From Thalassotalea nanhaiensis (GTDB taxonomy: Bacteria > Pseudomonadota > Gammaproteobacteria > Enterobacterales > Alteromonadaceae), in NCBI RefSeq assembly GCF_031583575.1, contig NZ_CP134146.1:3410001-3474000 (forward strand): 64,000 nt of DNA. Direction: 5' to 3'. Below the pieces are notes generated by a model. It was not told where the DNA came from, made no database searches, and saw only the letters and a program-made list of their open reading frames with translations. Position numbers and translations under genes: made by a program. Shown in pieces: positions 9,568 to 19,325 of this stretch (position 1 is its first letter; each line of letters starts with the position of its first letter).

Positions 9568-10842
9568 ATGTTTAAACAGTTTGATCTTGATGATGAACTT
9601 GTTGCCGGCACCGTAAAAGCTGGTTTTAAAAAACCAACATCTATCCAAAATTTAGTCTTGCCAGAAGCAATGGCAGGTAAAGATGTATTAGCATCTGCAC
9701 CTACTGGTACAGGAAAAACAGCCGCGTTTATTTTACCTTGTGCTCAACACTTATTAGATTACCCAAGAACCAAACCGGGCTTTCCAAGAGTATTAATTCT
9801 TGCGCCTACGCGCGAATTAGCTACGCAGATTTTTCAACAAGCTGAGTTATTAACCGAGTTCACCGACATCAAAATTGGATTAATTACCGGTGGTGTAAAT
9901 TACGGTTCGCACAAAGAAATCCTTACACAAACAACCGATATGCTTATCGCCACCCCTGGTCGTTTAATGGATTATATTGATAACGAACAATTCGATGCCA
10001 GAGATATTGAAATATTGGTATTGGACGAAGCTGATCGCATGTTGGATATGGGTTTTTCTGACAGCATTAACCGAATTGCCGGTGAAGCTCGCTGGCGCAA
10101 GCAAACATTATTACTGTCAGCTACGTTAGCTGGAGCTGGTATTATTCGTTTTTCTAAAGACTTATTAAACGAACCTGTATTTGTAGAGTCAGATCCTTCT
10201 CGGAAAGAAAAAGCTAAAACTCATCAGTGGTTGCATTTAGCTGATAGTAAAGAGCATAAATTAAAACTGCTGTGTCATATTCTTAAACAAAAAGATGTGA
10301 AACGCGCAGTAGTTTTTGCCAATAAACGTGAAACCGTACAAATGCTTGCCGGTGTTTTACAAGGTGAAGACTTAAGCAATGCCTGGCTTGAAGGTGAAAT
10401 GCCACAAGACAAGCGCAATAATGCTGTATCACGAGTAAAAGATGGCAAGGTAAATATTTTAATTGCTACCGATGTCGCCGCGCGTGGGCTAGATATTGAT
10501 GACATTACGCATGTTATTAACTTTGATATGCCACGTAAGGCAGATATTTATGTACACCGTATAGGCCGAACTGGTCGTGCTGGTAAAAAAGGTACCGCTA
10601 TTTCACTGGTTGAAGCACATGACATGCTATCCGTTGGAAAAATTGAACGCTTTACTGAAGAGATTTTACGCCGCCGTGTTATTGATGAACTTCGCCCAGC
10701 CTATAAAGAAGCTCGCATTCCAGTCAAAAAAAATAAGACTAAAAAAGTAGTTAAGAAAAATGCCGGGTTAACACGAAAAGCGAAAGCCGCTAAAAAAGCC
10801 AAAAAAGCGAAAAAGGCAAAGAAAAAGTCAGCCGCTAAATAA
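9568..10842 (+). CDS. srmB: DEAD-box RNA helicase SrmB
   Basis: A 424-residue ATP-dependent RNA helicase closely resembling SrmB, which helps assemble the 50S ribosomal subunit. All core motifs are visible in order: Q motif around residue 22, Walker A APTGTGKT (about 44), PTRELA (about 80), DEAD in LVLDEADRMLDMGF (about 152), SAT (about 185), and HRIGRTGRAG (about 331). The segment AGEARWRKQTLLLSATL is SrmB-like. The C-terminal tail after residue 390 is a repetitive lysine/alanine stretch (KKAKKAKKAK), expected to bind RNA electrostatically. It is a single gene with an inverted repeat after the stop. Confidence 0.93.
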   Translation: MFKQFDLDDELVAGTVKAGFKKPTSIQNLVLPEAMAGKDVLASAPTGTGKTAAFILPCAQHLLDYPRTKPGFPRVLILAPTRELATQIFQQAELLTEFTDIKIGLITGGVNYGSHKEILTQTTDMLIATPGRLMDYIDNEQFDARDIEILVLDEADRMLDMGFSDSINRIAGEARWRKQTLLLSATLAGAGIIRFSKDLLNEPVFVESDPSRKEKAKTHQWLHLADSKEHKLKLLCHILKQKDVKRAVVFANKRETVQMLAGVLQGEDLSNAWLEGEMPQDKRNNAVSRVKDGKVNILIATDVAARGLDIDDITHVINFDMPRKADIYVHRIGRTGRAGKKGTAISLVEAHDMLSVGKIERFTEEILRRRVIDELRPAYKEARIPVKKNKTKKVVKKNAGLTRKAKAAKKAKKAKKAKKKSAAK

Positions 10843-10859
10843 CCATTATCCTTCTTAAA

Positions 10860-10893
10860 TTTCAGACGTTAAGAGTCACCTTAACGTCTGAAA
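10860..10893. other. Perfect 14-bp inverted repeat after srmB
   Basis: Arms TTTCAGACGTTAAG and CTTAACGTCTGAAA enclose a 6-base loop 18 bases after the srmB stop. No T run follows, so it is not a textbook terminator. It may stabilise the mRNA 3' end or be a protein-binding palindrome. Confidence 0.7.
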
Positions 10894-11009
10894 CTACGTT
10901 AATTCCTTCAGTACAAGCCACCTCTCCAGTTAATAAAATGTTAAATATCGCTTTCATTTATTAGCAAACTGGGTACACTCCAATTTAAAGTCCCTAAATT
11001 GGAAAACAT

Positions 11010-12038
11010 ATGTTTCGTATTTTATGTGCATGTCTTATTGCCACCTTTTCATTATCTGCACTAGCAGATGACTCAGTTAAACAACTTTTCAAAAAGGTTA
11101 ACGATGGCGTTGTAGAGCTCCACGTAACCTCTATTGCCAACCCAAAACCTGGACAAGTAAGTTATAAAGCAACATCGAGTAAGTCTTTAGGCTCGGGCGC
11201 GTTAATCAGTCCTGAAGGCAACATTCTAACGGCTGCTCATGTTGTAGGTAGAGCAACTGACATTGAAGTTATTTTTACCGACGGCAGCAAAACCTCAGGC
11301 CACGTTCTTTGGGTTGATAATTTAATCGATCTTGCAATGATACGTGCCAGAAAAGTACCTGATGACATTAAGCCGCTCAAACTTGCTAAAGATGGTGGCT
11401 ACACTATTGGCGAACAAGTGATTGCCATTGGCGCCCCTTATGGCGTTAGTCACAGTTTATCTGTTGGCTATTTAAGTGGTGTACGCGACAGAGAAACCAT
11501 TCCTGGTACGAACATAACGCCACGATTATTGCAAACCGACGCATCTATCAACCAAGGTAACTCTGGCGGTCCATTATTTAACCTGGATGGCGATATTATA
11601 GGCATCGTAAGCCACATCCTTTCAAAGTCTGGTGGCAGTAATGGTTTAGGCTTTGTGGTGTCGGTAGATACCATAAAAGAAGTTATCGCTTCAGAGCCAA
11701 GTGCATTTGTTGGACTTATTCCACACCTATTAAATGAAATGCAATCCAGAGCAATAAACAACCAGTACGGTTACGGTATGTTAATTCAACATGTAGTACC
11801 CGCAACATTGGCTGACAAACTTGGTTTCCAAGGCGGTTATCTGAATGTCACCATAGGCCGAACTCCGGTGTTATTAGGTGGCGACATTATTATAGAAGTA
11901 GATGGTATTAAACTGAAAAAATTAGAAAATGCGCTAGCACTTAGAGATCGTTTTTCTCATTATAAAAAAGGCGACAAAGTTAAATTTATATACCTTCGAA
12001 ATGGCGTGAAAAAAGAAGTAACTTGGACTGTTGATTAG
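11010..12038 (+). CDS. Exported HtrA-like serine protease with one PDZ domain
   Basis: A 342-residue S1C-type protease. Residues 1-19 are a signal peptide ending SALA, placing it in the periplasm. The catalytic triad is visible: His in ILTAAHVVG (about residue 76), Asp in DNLIDLAMI (about 111), and Ser in QGNSGGPLF (about 190). Residues ~240-340 form a single PDZ domain, which is shorter than DegP or DegQ (two PDZ domains) and closer in size to DegS. Unlike DegS it has a cleavable signal peptide and no obvious membrane anchor. It stands alone between srmB and a convergent gene. Likely roles are periplasmic protein quality control or processing; the substrate is unknown. Confidence 0.85.
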   Translation: MFRILCACLIATFSLSALADDSVKQLFKKVNDGVVELHVTSIANPKPGQVSYKATSSKSLGSGALISPEGNILTAAHVVGRATDIEVIFTDGSKTSGHVLWVDNLIDLAMIRARKVPDDIKPLKLAKDGGYTIGEQVIAIGAPYGVSHSLSVGYLSGVRDRETIPGTNITPRLLQTDASINQGNSGGPLFNLDGDIIGIVSHILSKSGGSNGLGFVVSVDTIKEVIASEPSAFVGLIPHLLNEMQSRAINNQYGYGMLIQHVVPATLADKLGFQGGYLNVTIGRTPVLLGGDIIIEVDGIKLKKLENALALRDRFSHYKKGDKVKFIYLRNGVKKEVTWTVD

Positions 12039-12089
12039 TCTGATATCAAGATAATTTAGATTGAGTAGATACTCCTTTTACTTGAATTA

Positions 12090-12116
12090 AAAATGGCGCT
12101 TAACTAGCGCCATTTT
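12090..12116. terminator. Bidirectional terminator between HtrA-like gene and TIGR03545 gene
   Basis: An 11-bp perfect stem (AAAATGGCGCT / AGCGCCATTTT) with a TAACT loop lies between two convergent genes. It has a short T run on both strands. Confidence 0.8.
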
Positions 12117-12124
12117 ATTATTAA

Positions 12125-13924
12125 TTATCCGAACAGCTTATCGAGCTTATCTTTTAGTTTATCTTTAGCTTTGTTTTCTAATTCTTTTTTCTTTTTCTTA
12201 ACCACGTCCGACTTCAGAAGATTATCAAGTGATTTATCAGTGTTATTAAGTAGTGTGTCTACATCTGCAAACTCTGCGGCATCACTCTCGCTGACTTTGA
12301 GAGTCTGAGCTACTTTCTGATTTAAGCCCGATTTTAGCTGTTTTTGAAAAGTTGCAAGTTTAGCCTTGAGCTGATTAGCAATCGCCTTGGTGATTATATT
12401 ATCTAAATCAGATTTAATGCCATAATTTGGCGAGCTTAACTCACCTTCAATATCAACATTCAACGAGAATTTATTCACACTATCAATTGCTGACAATAAT
12501 GATCGGCCAACACTTGATGTTGATGCACCAGTAAATCTTGTGTCACTAACTTGGAATTTATTAATACTGTTTAAAGAAGTATCCACCAAATTAAATTGCC
12601 CAACCCCAGCAAGGTTCGCTGATTGCAATGCTAAAGAAAAATTGCCTTTATCGCGCAGTTTTGCATCATCAATGGGTACTTGAGAAAATTGCCAGTCACC
12701 TTTGGTAGTCGTAGTGATGTTGTCATTAAATATTTGTGTATTTATCAGTGCATCACCACCTTTTAATAAGTTTTTGCTACTAACAACGATGTTTGTTGGT
12801 ATGTTTCGATGCCAATGCTCTGCGGTCAATTCAGTAATTTCAAAGTTAAAACTGCCTTGTGGTAGTTCAACTTGAAATAATGCGGTTTTAATGAGCCAAG
12901 GCGGTAGCGGGTTTTCATCGACAAAATGAATAAAGCGACCGTACGCTAGACTTTTCTCTAATTCAGCTTGTTCAGCTGATTTAGCGGCTTTATTTGAATC
13001 TAAAAAGGGCTTTATACGAACGTATAACTGCTCTGCTGTCTCATAATACCCTCGAGCTTGTTCACCAAACAAAATATGGGCAAAATCGGCGTTATCGATT
13101 TTATCTAATTGGTACTGGCTTTTTAATTGACGCCAGTCGGCATCTGGGGCTGCTTTTACATCTTTTAATGCGTTAGCAAGAACATTTTTACTTTGTTCGA
13201 GCTGCTGCTTAGATTTTTTTACCAAAGCTTTATCTTGTTTGAATTGCTTTTTAAGGACATCAAAATCGCTTTTAAGTTTATTAAAATCTTCAATAGATTT
13301 TACTTTCGTTTTCGATAATTGTTTCACCTTTGCTTCATAAGATTTTAAAACATCTTTGGATGGTAAGTTAGCTTCCAGTTGTTTTAGTTTCTGTTTTTCA
13401 GCGTTATAAGTTTGCTCTAATTGTTTACCGGCTTTAACCGTTAATAAATTACTGTCATTAAGAATATCTTTTATATCAGGTAATTGGTCTTCAATTGCTG
13501 GCATTTGTTTTTCAATGCTTTCGCCTGTTGCCTGCACCAATGACGTGTCGGCATCTCTAAATACCTCTCCGGTTTTGGCCCGTTCAACATCAAAGGATAA
13601 CCCCGTAATAGACAGCTCTTCGATAAGCACTGTACCAAATAAGTATTGCCACACATCTACGCCAGCACTGGCGGATTTGAATGCAACAATGTTATGAGTC
13701 GGCTTTTCGTTGTCGGTTGCTTGCAGTTCGTTAACCGTAATAAATAACGGAGAATAATCAATATCGACACTATTAACATTAACCTCTGCACCTATATACC
13801 AACCACCTCCTTTTTCAAGGCTTAACTTTACAATTGATGGCGCAAGCATGAATAATATTGAAAATACAATTGCACACGTTGCGATAAACCCTAGGATCCC
13901 TTGCCATCGAAAATATTTACTCAT
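12125..13924 (-). CDS. TIGR03545-family membrane-anchored protein of unknown function
   Basis: A 599-residue protein matching the TIGR03545 family, conserved in marine gammaproteobacteria with no known role. One N-terminal membrane segment (about residues 10-32) is followed by a large, probably periplasmic part. The first ~120 residues after the membrane (VNVNSVDIDYSPLFITVNEL) resemble AsmA-like repeat edges. Residues ~160-260 are lysine/glutamine/leucine rich and should form coiled coil, and the last 30 residues are very lysine rich. It overlaps by one base (TAATG) with the TIGR03546 gene upstream, so the two are co-translated. The AsmA resemblance hints at envelope lipid or outer-membrane work, but that is inference. 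Confidence 0.75.
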   Translation of the reverse strand: MSKYFRWQGILGFIATCAIVFSILFMLAPSIVKLSLEKGGGWYIGAEVNVNSVDIDYSPLFITVNELQATDNEKPTHNIVAFKSASAGVDVWQYLFGTVLIEELSITGLSFDVERAKTGEVFRDADTSLVQATGESIEKQMPAIEDQLPDIKDILNDSNLLTVKAGKQLEQTYNAEKQKLKQLEANLPSKDVLKSYEAKVKQLSKTKVKSIEDFNKLKSDFDVLKKQFKQDKALVKKSKQQLEQSKNVLANALKDVKAAPDADWRQLKSQYQLDKIDNADFAHILFGEQARGYYETAEQLYVRIKPFLDSNKAAKSAEQAELEKSLAYGRFIHFVDENPLPPWLIKTALFQVELPQGSFNFEITELTAEHWHRNIPTNIVVSSKNLLKGGDALINTQIFNDNITTTTKGDWQFSQVPIDDAKLRDKGNFSLALQSANLAGVGQFNLVDTSLNSINKFQVSDTRFTGASTSSVGRSLLSAIDSVNKFSLNVDIEGELSSPNYGIKSDLDNIITKAIANQLKAKLATFQKQLKSGLNQKVAQTLKVSESDAAEFADVDTLLNNTDKSLDNLLKSDVVKKKKKELENKAKDKLKDKLDKLFG

Positions 13925-14442
13925 TAGGCAGCTCCAGTGTTAGTTATGCTTAAATAAATACGATAAAAACGTGAGCCTTTTAATGCCTGAATGATTTTGA
14001 ACTTCTCAATAAACGCTTTTACATGGTGGCGATAACGTACAATCAGATACTGACTAATTAACGCCAAAGGGATAAATAAAATTAGGGCGCTAACGAGAGA
14101 GCCTAAGGTTAAGGTATTATGGAAATGGGCTAATTTAAGCACATTAGACTGGTAAAAACTCTGCCATAAATCAGCTAAACTTGCACTGGCAAGTAAGCTC
14201 TCCCCTACACTGGCAAACAAGGGAGATAAACCTAAAGACAACAAGCTAAAACCTGCAATTGCGACAAAAAATGCACTTAAATTTACTCGCACAATAAACG
14301 CAATAAACAGCACCACAAGGTTATGCAAGCTTACAGTTGGTGTTAAGCCAATGATCATTCCCAGTGCTATTGCCAAGGCAATTTGCCTGGGAGAGCTTTC
14401 AGAATTTAGTGCTTTGAATAGTTTTGCCAGTAGAGTTAACAC
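13924..14442 (-). CDS. TIGR03546-family (DUF2062-like) inner-membrane protein
   Basis: A 172-residue integral membrane protein of the TIGR03546 family, related to DUF2062. Three to four hydrophobic segments are visible (about residues 20-55, 58-80 and 108-132), with the conserved start SPRQIALAIALGMIIGLTP. The stop codon shares one base with the start of the TIGR03545 gene, so the pair is translationally coupled and very probably forms a complex: a small membrane partner plus a large anchored partner. Function is unknown for both families. The assignment to family is confident; the complex is inference. Confidence 0.8.
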   Translation of the reverse strand: MLTLLAKLFKALNSESSPRQIALAIALGMIIGLTPTVSLHNLVVLFIAFIVRVNLSAFFVAIAGFSLLSLGLSPLFASVGESLLASASLADLWQSFYQSNVLKLAHFHNTLTLGSLVSALILFIPLALISQYLIVRYRHHVKAFIEKFKIIQALKGSRFYRIYLSITNTGAA

Positions 14443-14517
14443 ATTTGCTCCTTGCAGTAATCGTCTCTTAAATATTGTTGTTTAGTCTCTTAATAAAGCA
14501 TATACCAAATTTAAGGG

Positions 14518-15291
14518 TTACACCTGCTTACGAGTAAATACCGGTACGCTATCAGTAGATAACGCTTCGTTGTAACCATAGCCAGCCACATCAAACGATT
14601 TAAGCTGCTCTACGTCGGTAATTTGATTTTCAATGATATAACGAGCCATAAAGCCACGAGCTTTTTTGGCAAAAAAACTGATCATTTTATATTGACCATT
14701 TTTCCAATCTTTAAATGCCGGGGTGATAACTGTTGCATTTAGCTCTTTCTTTTTAACCGATTTAAAGTATTCAGTAGACGCAAGATTTATTAAAACATCA
14801 TCACCTTGCTCTTTTAATGCAGCATTAATATTGTCGGTAACAACGCTACCCCAAAATTGATATAAATTGCTGCCACGAGAGTTATCTAATTTAGTCCCCA
14901 TCTCAAGGCGGTATGCCTGCATTAGATCAAGCGGTTTTAACACACCATATAAACCAGATAAAATTCTCAAATGTTGCTGAGCAAATGTAAAGTCTGCTGC
15001 AGTAAATGTCTTTGCATCTAAACCGGTATATACATCACCATTAAACGCCAACACTGCAGGTCGAGCATTTTCAGGAGTAAAAGGCGTTTTCCATTGGGTA
15101 AACCTTGCGACATTCAAACCAGCCAATTTGTCACTGATGCCCATTAATGACGAAAGATCTGCTGGCGTTAAAGTTACACAGCGCTTAATGAGCTCGACAC
15201 TGTGGTCTAATAATTCAGGTTGGCTATACTCACTGATAGGCAGTTCAGATTCAAAATCTAGATTTTTTGCAGGCGATACAACTAATAACAT
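14518..15291 (-). CDS. yaaA: Peroxide stress protein YaaA (UPF0246)
   Basis: A 257-residue protein that matches YaaA along its length. It starts with the conserved [14 protein letters not shown], and carries [23 protein letters not shown] near residue 115 and [21 protein letters not shown] near residue 190. In E. coli YaaA is induced by OxyR during peroxide stress and lowers free intracellular iron; its structure resembles DNA-binding proteins. It stands alone upstream of the coupled TIGR pair, with a 75-base gap, so it could share a transcript with them. No OxyR site was identified. Confidence 0.92.
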   Translation of the reverse strand: MLLVVSPAKNLDFESELPISEYSQPELLDHSVELIKRCVTLTPADLSSLMGISDKLAGLNVARFTQWKTPFTPENARPAVLAFNGDVYTGLDAKTFTAADFTFAQQHLRILSGLYGVLKPLDLMQAYRLEMGTKLDNSRGSNLYQFWGSVVTDNINAALKEQGDDVLINLASTEYFKSVKKKELNATVITPAFKDWKNGQYKMISFFAKKARGFMARYIIENQITDVEQLKSFDVAGYGYNEALSTDSVPVFTRKQV

Positions 15292-15552
15292 AATAATTCA
15301 CAAGTTTTATTTAATTAACGGCTAAAACTATATCATGTATATGGCGTTCATTTTAACTATCAAAAATAACTTTTTTTCATCCATTTTCTAGATATATTGG
15401 ATTATTTACTCTAAAAAGCAATTTAGCTCTTGCCAAATCTGGTAATTTTGTTACAAATAGGCAGGTAGAATCGCAATTTTTCGTCTTATCTCGGCGCAAG
15501 CCTTGGCTTTTATGAAATTTTATTACAACTTAACTCTTATTAGGTGGCAACC

Positions 15553-16506
15553 ATGACCTCTCAATTATCTCAACTTAAAGCCATGACAACAGTCGTTGCC
15601 GACACCGGTGATGTAGATGCAATTGCTCAATATCAGCCTGAAGATGCAACCACAAATCCATCACTATTATTAAAAGCAGCAAGTCTTGAAAATTATCAAC
15701 CATTACTTGCCCAAGCGGTTACCTGGGCAAAAGCCCAATCTGATGATAAAAACCAGCAAATCATTGATGCAGGCGATAAATTATCAGTATTAATTGGGTT
15801 AGAAATTTTAAAAGTGATCCCTGGACGTATTTCAACTGAAGTGGACTCCCGTTTATCTTTTGATATAGACGCTACCGTAGCAAAAGCTGAAAAGTTAATT
15901 GCCCTATACAATGAAGCGGGCATTGCGACAGATCGAATATTGATCAAGATGGCTTCTACTTGGGAAGGCATAAAAGCAGCGGAGATACTCGAAAGTAAAG
16001 GGATTAACTGTAATCTAACGTTATTATTCAGTTTCTGCCAAGCACAAGCTTGTGCTGAAGCCGGCGTGTTTTTGATTTCTCCTTTTGTAGGTAGAATTCT
16101 TGACTGGTATAAAAAAAGCACAGGCAAGGATAGCTACCCTGCCGCAGAAGACCCTGGTGTTGTTTCTGTAACAAGCATCTTCAACTATTACAAGAAATTC
16201 GACTATAAAACCATTGTAATGGGTGCAAGTTTTAGAAATAAAGAAGAAATTTTAGAGCTTGCTGGTTGTGACCGTTTAACGATAAGCCCGCAATTATTAG
16301 CCGAGTTAGAGCAAAACAATGCCCTTGTTGCACAAAAGCTTATCGCTGGAGAAGTGTCAACCGAACGTCCGCAAGCATTAAACGAGCAAACATTCCGCTG
16401 GCAGATGAACGAAGATGCCATGGCGACTGAAAAACTTGCTGAAGGTATTCGAGGCTTTACCGCTGATCAAATTAAACTTGAAGATAAACTCGCCAGTTTG
16501 TTTTAA
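15553..16506 (+). CDS. tal: Transaldolase
   Basis: A 317-residue transaldolase, the same length as E. coli TalB. It moves a dihydroxyacetone unit between sedoheptulose-7-phosphate and glyceraldehyde-3-phosphate in the pentose phosphate pathway. The Schiff-base lysine is in [11 protein letters not shown] (about residue 131), and the family motif [14 protein letters not shown] lies near residue 90. The ATG at 15553 is preferred over the in-frame GTG at 15544, because AGGTGG just before it is a good ribosome site that overlaps the GTG. It is a single gene with two hairpins after it. Confidence 0.96.
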   Translation: MTSQLSQLKAMTTVVADTGDVDAIAQYQPEDATTNPSLLLKAASLENYQPLLAQAVTWAKAQSDDKNQQIIDAGDKLSVLIGLEILKVIPGRISTEVDSRLSFDIDATVAKAEKLIALYNEAGIATDRILIKMASTWEGIKAAEILESKGINCNLTLLFSFCQAQACAEAGVFLISPFVGRILDWYKKSTGKDSYPAAEDPGVVSVTSIFNYYKKFDYKTIVMGASFRNKEEILELAGCDRLTISPQLLAELEQNNALVAQKLIAGEVSTERPQALNEQTFRWQMNEDAMATEKLAEGIRGFTADQIKLEDKLASLF

Positions 16507-16520
16507 TTTAATTCATTATT

Positions 16521-16582
16521 TGTTGTTTTTATCTTCAAAAAACAACATCTGATTAAAAAGTCGCCAAGTGCGACTTTTTTAT
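16521..16582 (+). terminator. Tandem hairpins terminating tal
   Basis: A first hairpin with arms TGTTGTTTTT / AAAAACAACA (16521-16547) is followed by a stronger one with arms AAAAAGTCGC / GCGACTTTTT (16555-16579) and a T run. The second is a standard intrinsic terminator. Confidence 0.85.
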
Positions 16583-16674
16583 TATTATTTTGTAACTAAA
16601 GTGTTTCATTTTTGAATTTGCTGTGTTATTAAAAAGAGGCGTTTTAAAAATAATAAAAAATAAGGAGCTTTAAT

Positions 16675-16842
16675 ATGGACCCAGTTGATAGTTTAATACA
16701 GTTAATTGAAGGTAAATCGAAACCCAAAGCAAAAGCAAAATGTAAATGGCGTGAGATTGAGCAACTTAAAGAAAAATTAGAACTAGAAAAGCAAATTGAA
16801 TTTTATGACGGCTCTCTAGAGCATCTTCTAGAAGAGTATTAA
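16675..16842 (+). CDS. Small DUF3545-family protein
   Basis: A 55-residue protein starting MDPVDSLIQLIEGKSK. A basic stretch follows, then KWREIEQLKEKLELEKQIE, the hallmark of DUF3545, small gammaproteobacterial proteins of unknown function. The second half is predicted to be a charged helix and the end is acidic. A strong ribosome site (AGGAG, 7 bases before ATG) and a strong terminator directly after the stop show a real one-gene unit. The basic-acidic pattern could suit nucleic-acid or ribosome contact, but nothing proves this. Confidence 0.8.
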   Translation: MDPVDSLIQLIEGKSKPKAKAKCKWREIEQLKEKLELEKQIEFYDGSLEHLLEEY

Positions 16843-16864
16843 TTCGCACTATTTGTTTATAATT

Positions 16865-16892
16865 AAAAACCCCGTTATTACGGGGTTTTTTA
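16865..16892 (+). terminator. Terminator after DUF3545 gene
   Basis: A perfect 10-bp stem AAAAACCCCG / CGGGGTTTTT with a 6-base loop and a T run sits 23 bases after the stop codon. Confidence 0.92.
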
Positions 16893-17062
16893 ATTCAGGG
16901 AAGAATTAACTTAGAATTGCCAGGGATGGTTTGAATTCTGTTAATTCAGGGATGAATTAACTTAGAATTACCAGGGACCGTTCCTACGCATCCTCGGCAA
17001 TTGCTCCATGCATTGCTCTAATATACAACGTCCATGTTGAAAACGGTTTGAATTCTGTTAAT
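16890..17062. repeat. Short direct repeats with internal palindromes (dispersed-repeat-like)
   Basis: A 37-base unit occurs twice, at 16890-16926 and 16941-16977, with two differences and a period of 51. Each unit holds the inverted pair TTAATTC / GAATTAA around an AGGGA core. An 18-base segment (GGTTTGAATTCTGTTAAT) at 16928-16945 recurs exactly at 17045-17062. The stretch between 16978 and 17044 has no reading frame. It looks like a fragment of an intergenic repeat family that may exist elsewhere in the genome. Confidence 0.65.
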
Positions 17063-17362
17063 GCATAAAATTAATATTTACTTATTTAATAACCAACAAA
17101 TTGAGCGTACACCTGTACACCTACAATAATTGGAATATACTAAAATTCAATATTTTCACGTAGACAAAACCTCGTAAAACATAATCACAAAAACCTAACA
17201 CACTGACAAATAAGAACTTTTAAACATCCAAACATTTAAACTGACTACTATCACTTTTCAGTGTACACTTGTTTTACATTTATTTGATTGAATTATAAAC
17301 ACCAACTGGTCATACTAGTTCATCAAAAATGAGCAAACCCAACAAAATAGAACACACGCACT
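17063..17362. other. AT-rich non-coding stretch upstream of trhA
   Basis: No gene, RNA or clear terminator was seen. It should hold the trhA promoter, but no convincing -35/-10 pair could be chosen. Confidence 0.4.
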
Positions 17363-18016
17363 ATGGCTACACAAGTTATTAAACAGAAGATTTCACAAGG
17401 TTATTCTTTCATGGAAGAACTACTAAATTCGATCACCCATGGGGTGGGAGCGCTGTTAAGCGTCGCCGCATTAACCTTGATGATTATTGTTGCTAACGAT
17501 GCCTTTGAACTTACCAGTGCGATTGTTTACGGCTCAAGTATGGTTATCTTGTTTTTAGCCTCTACGCTTTATCATAGTGTGACCAACGCATCGGCTAAAA
17601 AAGTTCTTAAACTTTTAGACCATTGCGCTATTTATTTATTGATTGCCGGCACCTACACGCCATTTATGCTAATAAGTATTAAAGGTGCATGGGGATATTC
17701 GATTTTATCTGTCGTGTGGACTATGGCAATTGTAGGGATCTATTTCAAAATTGTGTATAAACAACGCTTTCCAAAAGTGTCGCTGTTTACTTATTTAGCA
17801 ATGGGTTGGCTGATCATTATCGCTGCACCGCAAATGATCGCAAATGTAGCTACCGGTGGCTTAATTCTTCTTGCCTCTGGCGGCGCGGCCTACAGTTTAG
17901 GCGCCGTATTTTACGCCATTAAGAAAATTCCATTCAATCACGCCATATGGCACGTCTTTGTTTTAGCTGGCAGCATCTGTCATTTTTTAGCTATCTACCT
18001 CTATGTCATCGAATAG
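17363..18016 (+). CDS. trhA: TrhA / hemolysin III (PAQR) family seven-helix membrane protein
   Basis: A 217-residue integral membrane protein of the hemolysin III/YqfA family with seven predicted helices. Conserved elements are NSITHGVGALLS near residue 22 (family E..N..THG motif), STLYHSV around residue 71, LDHCAIYLLIAGTYTPFM around residue 94, and the C-terminal HAIWHVFVLAGSICHF. The His, Ser and Asp residues are those expected to form the metal site of PAQR proteins. E. coli YqfA has been linked to membrane energetics homeostasis; the hemolysin name is historical. It is a monocistronic gene. The ribosome site is poor. Confidence 0.9.
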   Translation: MATQVIKQKISQGYSFMEELLNSITHGVGALLSVAALTLMIIVANDAFELTSAIVYGSSMVILFLASTLYHSVTNASAKKVLKLLDHCAIYLLIAGTYTPFMLISIKGAWGYSILSVVWTMAIVGIYFKIVYKQRFPKVSLFTYLAMGWLIIIAAPQMIANVATGGLILLASGGAAYSLGAVFYAIKKIPFNHAIWHVFVLAGSICHFLAIYLYVIE

Positions 18017-18159
18017 CTCGCAAGAGTTAATTAGGCTGCTATTTGATAAAAACCATGAATAAATTTACCAGCTAAGGTAAAGTTAGTTAATTAAACACCT
18101 GTTTAAAATTGATCAATAACTCTTAGCAGGTGAACGACAAACCGTTATCAGGATTAATT

Positions 18160-19236
18160 ATGCAATATGCCGATATTACTGGCTGGGGAAAATATACTCC
18201 GCCAGCCAAACTTAGCAATGAAGATTTAGCTACCTTTATGGATACCAGCGATGAGTGGATTTCATCTCGCACCGGTATCAAAGAGCGCCGTATATCTCAT
18301 ATTAACACTGCTCATATGGCAGCACTTGCCGGCAAACAAGCTCTTGCTAGAGCAGGTGTAGAAGCTGATGATATAGACCTGATCATTGTAGCAACTTGTA
18401 CCCCTGATACATTAGTGCCCAATACAGCATCAAAAGTGCAAAATTTATTAGGCACCAACAATAGTGCCTGTGTTGATTTAAGTTCAGCTTGTACTGGCTT
18501 TCTTTATGCTTTGCAAAATGCAACCGCACAAATTCGCGCCGGAATGATCAATAAAGCATTGGTTATTGGCGCGGAAAGAATGAGCTGGTTTGTAAACTGG
18601 GGCGTGCGTGATACCGCGGTATTATTTGGTGATGGTGCGGGGGCAATGGTGCTTGAGGCAGCCGATAATAAATGCGGTTTGTTGGAAGCCAAATTGGGTT
18701 GTGACTCATCAGCACGAGATATCTTAAATATCACCAACTTTGGTACCGATATGGATCGCTATGAAAATCCGCCGGGGCCATTGCAAATAGACTTTTTAGG
18801 ACCTGAAATTTTTAAACGTGCCGTCCGTGGAATGGGTAAAGCTACCGAAACAGTTATGAGTAATGCAAACCTCAAAGCTGAAGATATTGACTTGCTTGTA
18901 CCACATCAAGCCAATTTAAGGATCATTGAGACATTACAGAGCAAGTTAAAATTAAAAGACGAGCAATGTATGGTCAATATCCAAAAATATGGTAATACCT
19001 CTGCAGCAACAGTTCCAATTGCTCTTTGTGAAGCAGTTGAGCAGGGCAAAGTAAAAGCGGGTGATACCATCATGTCTGCTGCATTTGGTGCAGGTCTCAC
19101 TTGGGGCGCAGGTTATATAAAATGGGGTGACAATGTCTCGCCGAAAAACGACTATGTACAAGAAGAGCAGGATTGTAATAAAACAGCAAAAGAGCTACTT
19201 GCAGTAGCGATTAAGCATTGTACAGAGAATAACTAA
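18160..19236 (+). CDS. FabH-like beta-ketoacyl-ACP synthase III
   Basis: A 358-residue thiolase-fold condensing enzyme. The active-site Cys is in [11 protein letters not shown] (about residue 112), the His in [10 protein letters not shown] (about 250) and the Asn in [13 protein letters not shown] (about 287). The ATG at 18160 has an AGGA ribosome site; the GTG at 18130 would add ten residues and has a poorly placed one. It is about 40 residues longer than housekeeping FabH, mostly in a C-terminal extension after the core. It is not near other fatty-acid genes, so it is probably a second, specialised KAS III rather than the main FabH. Substrate chain is unknown. Confidence 0.85.
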   Translation: MQYADITGWGKYTPPAKLSNEDLATFMDTSDEWISSRTGIKERRISHINTAHMAALAGKQALARAGVEADDIDLIIVATCTPDTLVPNTASKVQNLLGTNNSACVDLSSACTGFLYALQNATAQIRAGMINKALVIGAERMSWFVNWGVRDTAVLFGDGAGAMVLEAADNKCGLLEAKLGCDSSARDILNITNFGTDMDRYENPPGPLQIDFLGPEIFKRAVRGMGKATETVMSNANLKAEDIDLLVPHQANLRIIETLQSKLKLKDEQCMVNIQKYGNTSAATVPIALCEAVEQGKVKAGDTIMSAAFGAGLTWGAGYIKWGDNVSPKNDYVQEEQDCNKTAKELLAVAIKHCTENN

Positions 19237-19257
19237 CATCTACTTTTGCTACTAAAT

Positions 19258-19297
19258 AAAAACGAGCTAATGCATTTACTGATTAAGCTCGTTTTTT
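19258..19297. terminator. Terminator after FabH-like gene
   Basis: Arms AAAAACGAGCT and AGCTCGTTTTT surround a 17-base loop, followed by more T. It lies between convergent genes and could serve the leftward ABC transporter operon as well. Confidence 0.8.
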
Positions 19298-19325
19298 TAT
19301 ACCTTTCTACCAATTCAAAACGTAT

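Noticed and set aside
10860-10893. Hairpin after srmB as a standard intrinsic terminator
   Set aside because: The stem is strong, but no T run follows on either strand, so it was recorded only as an inverted repeat.
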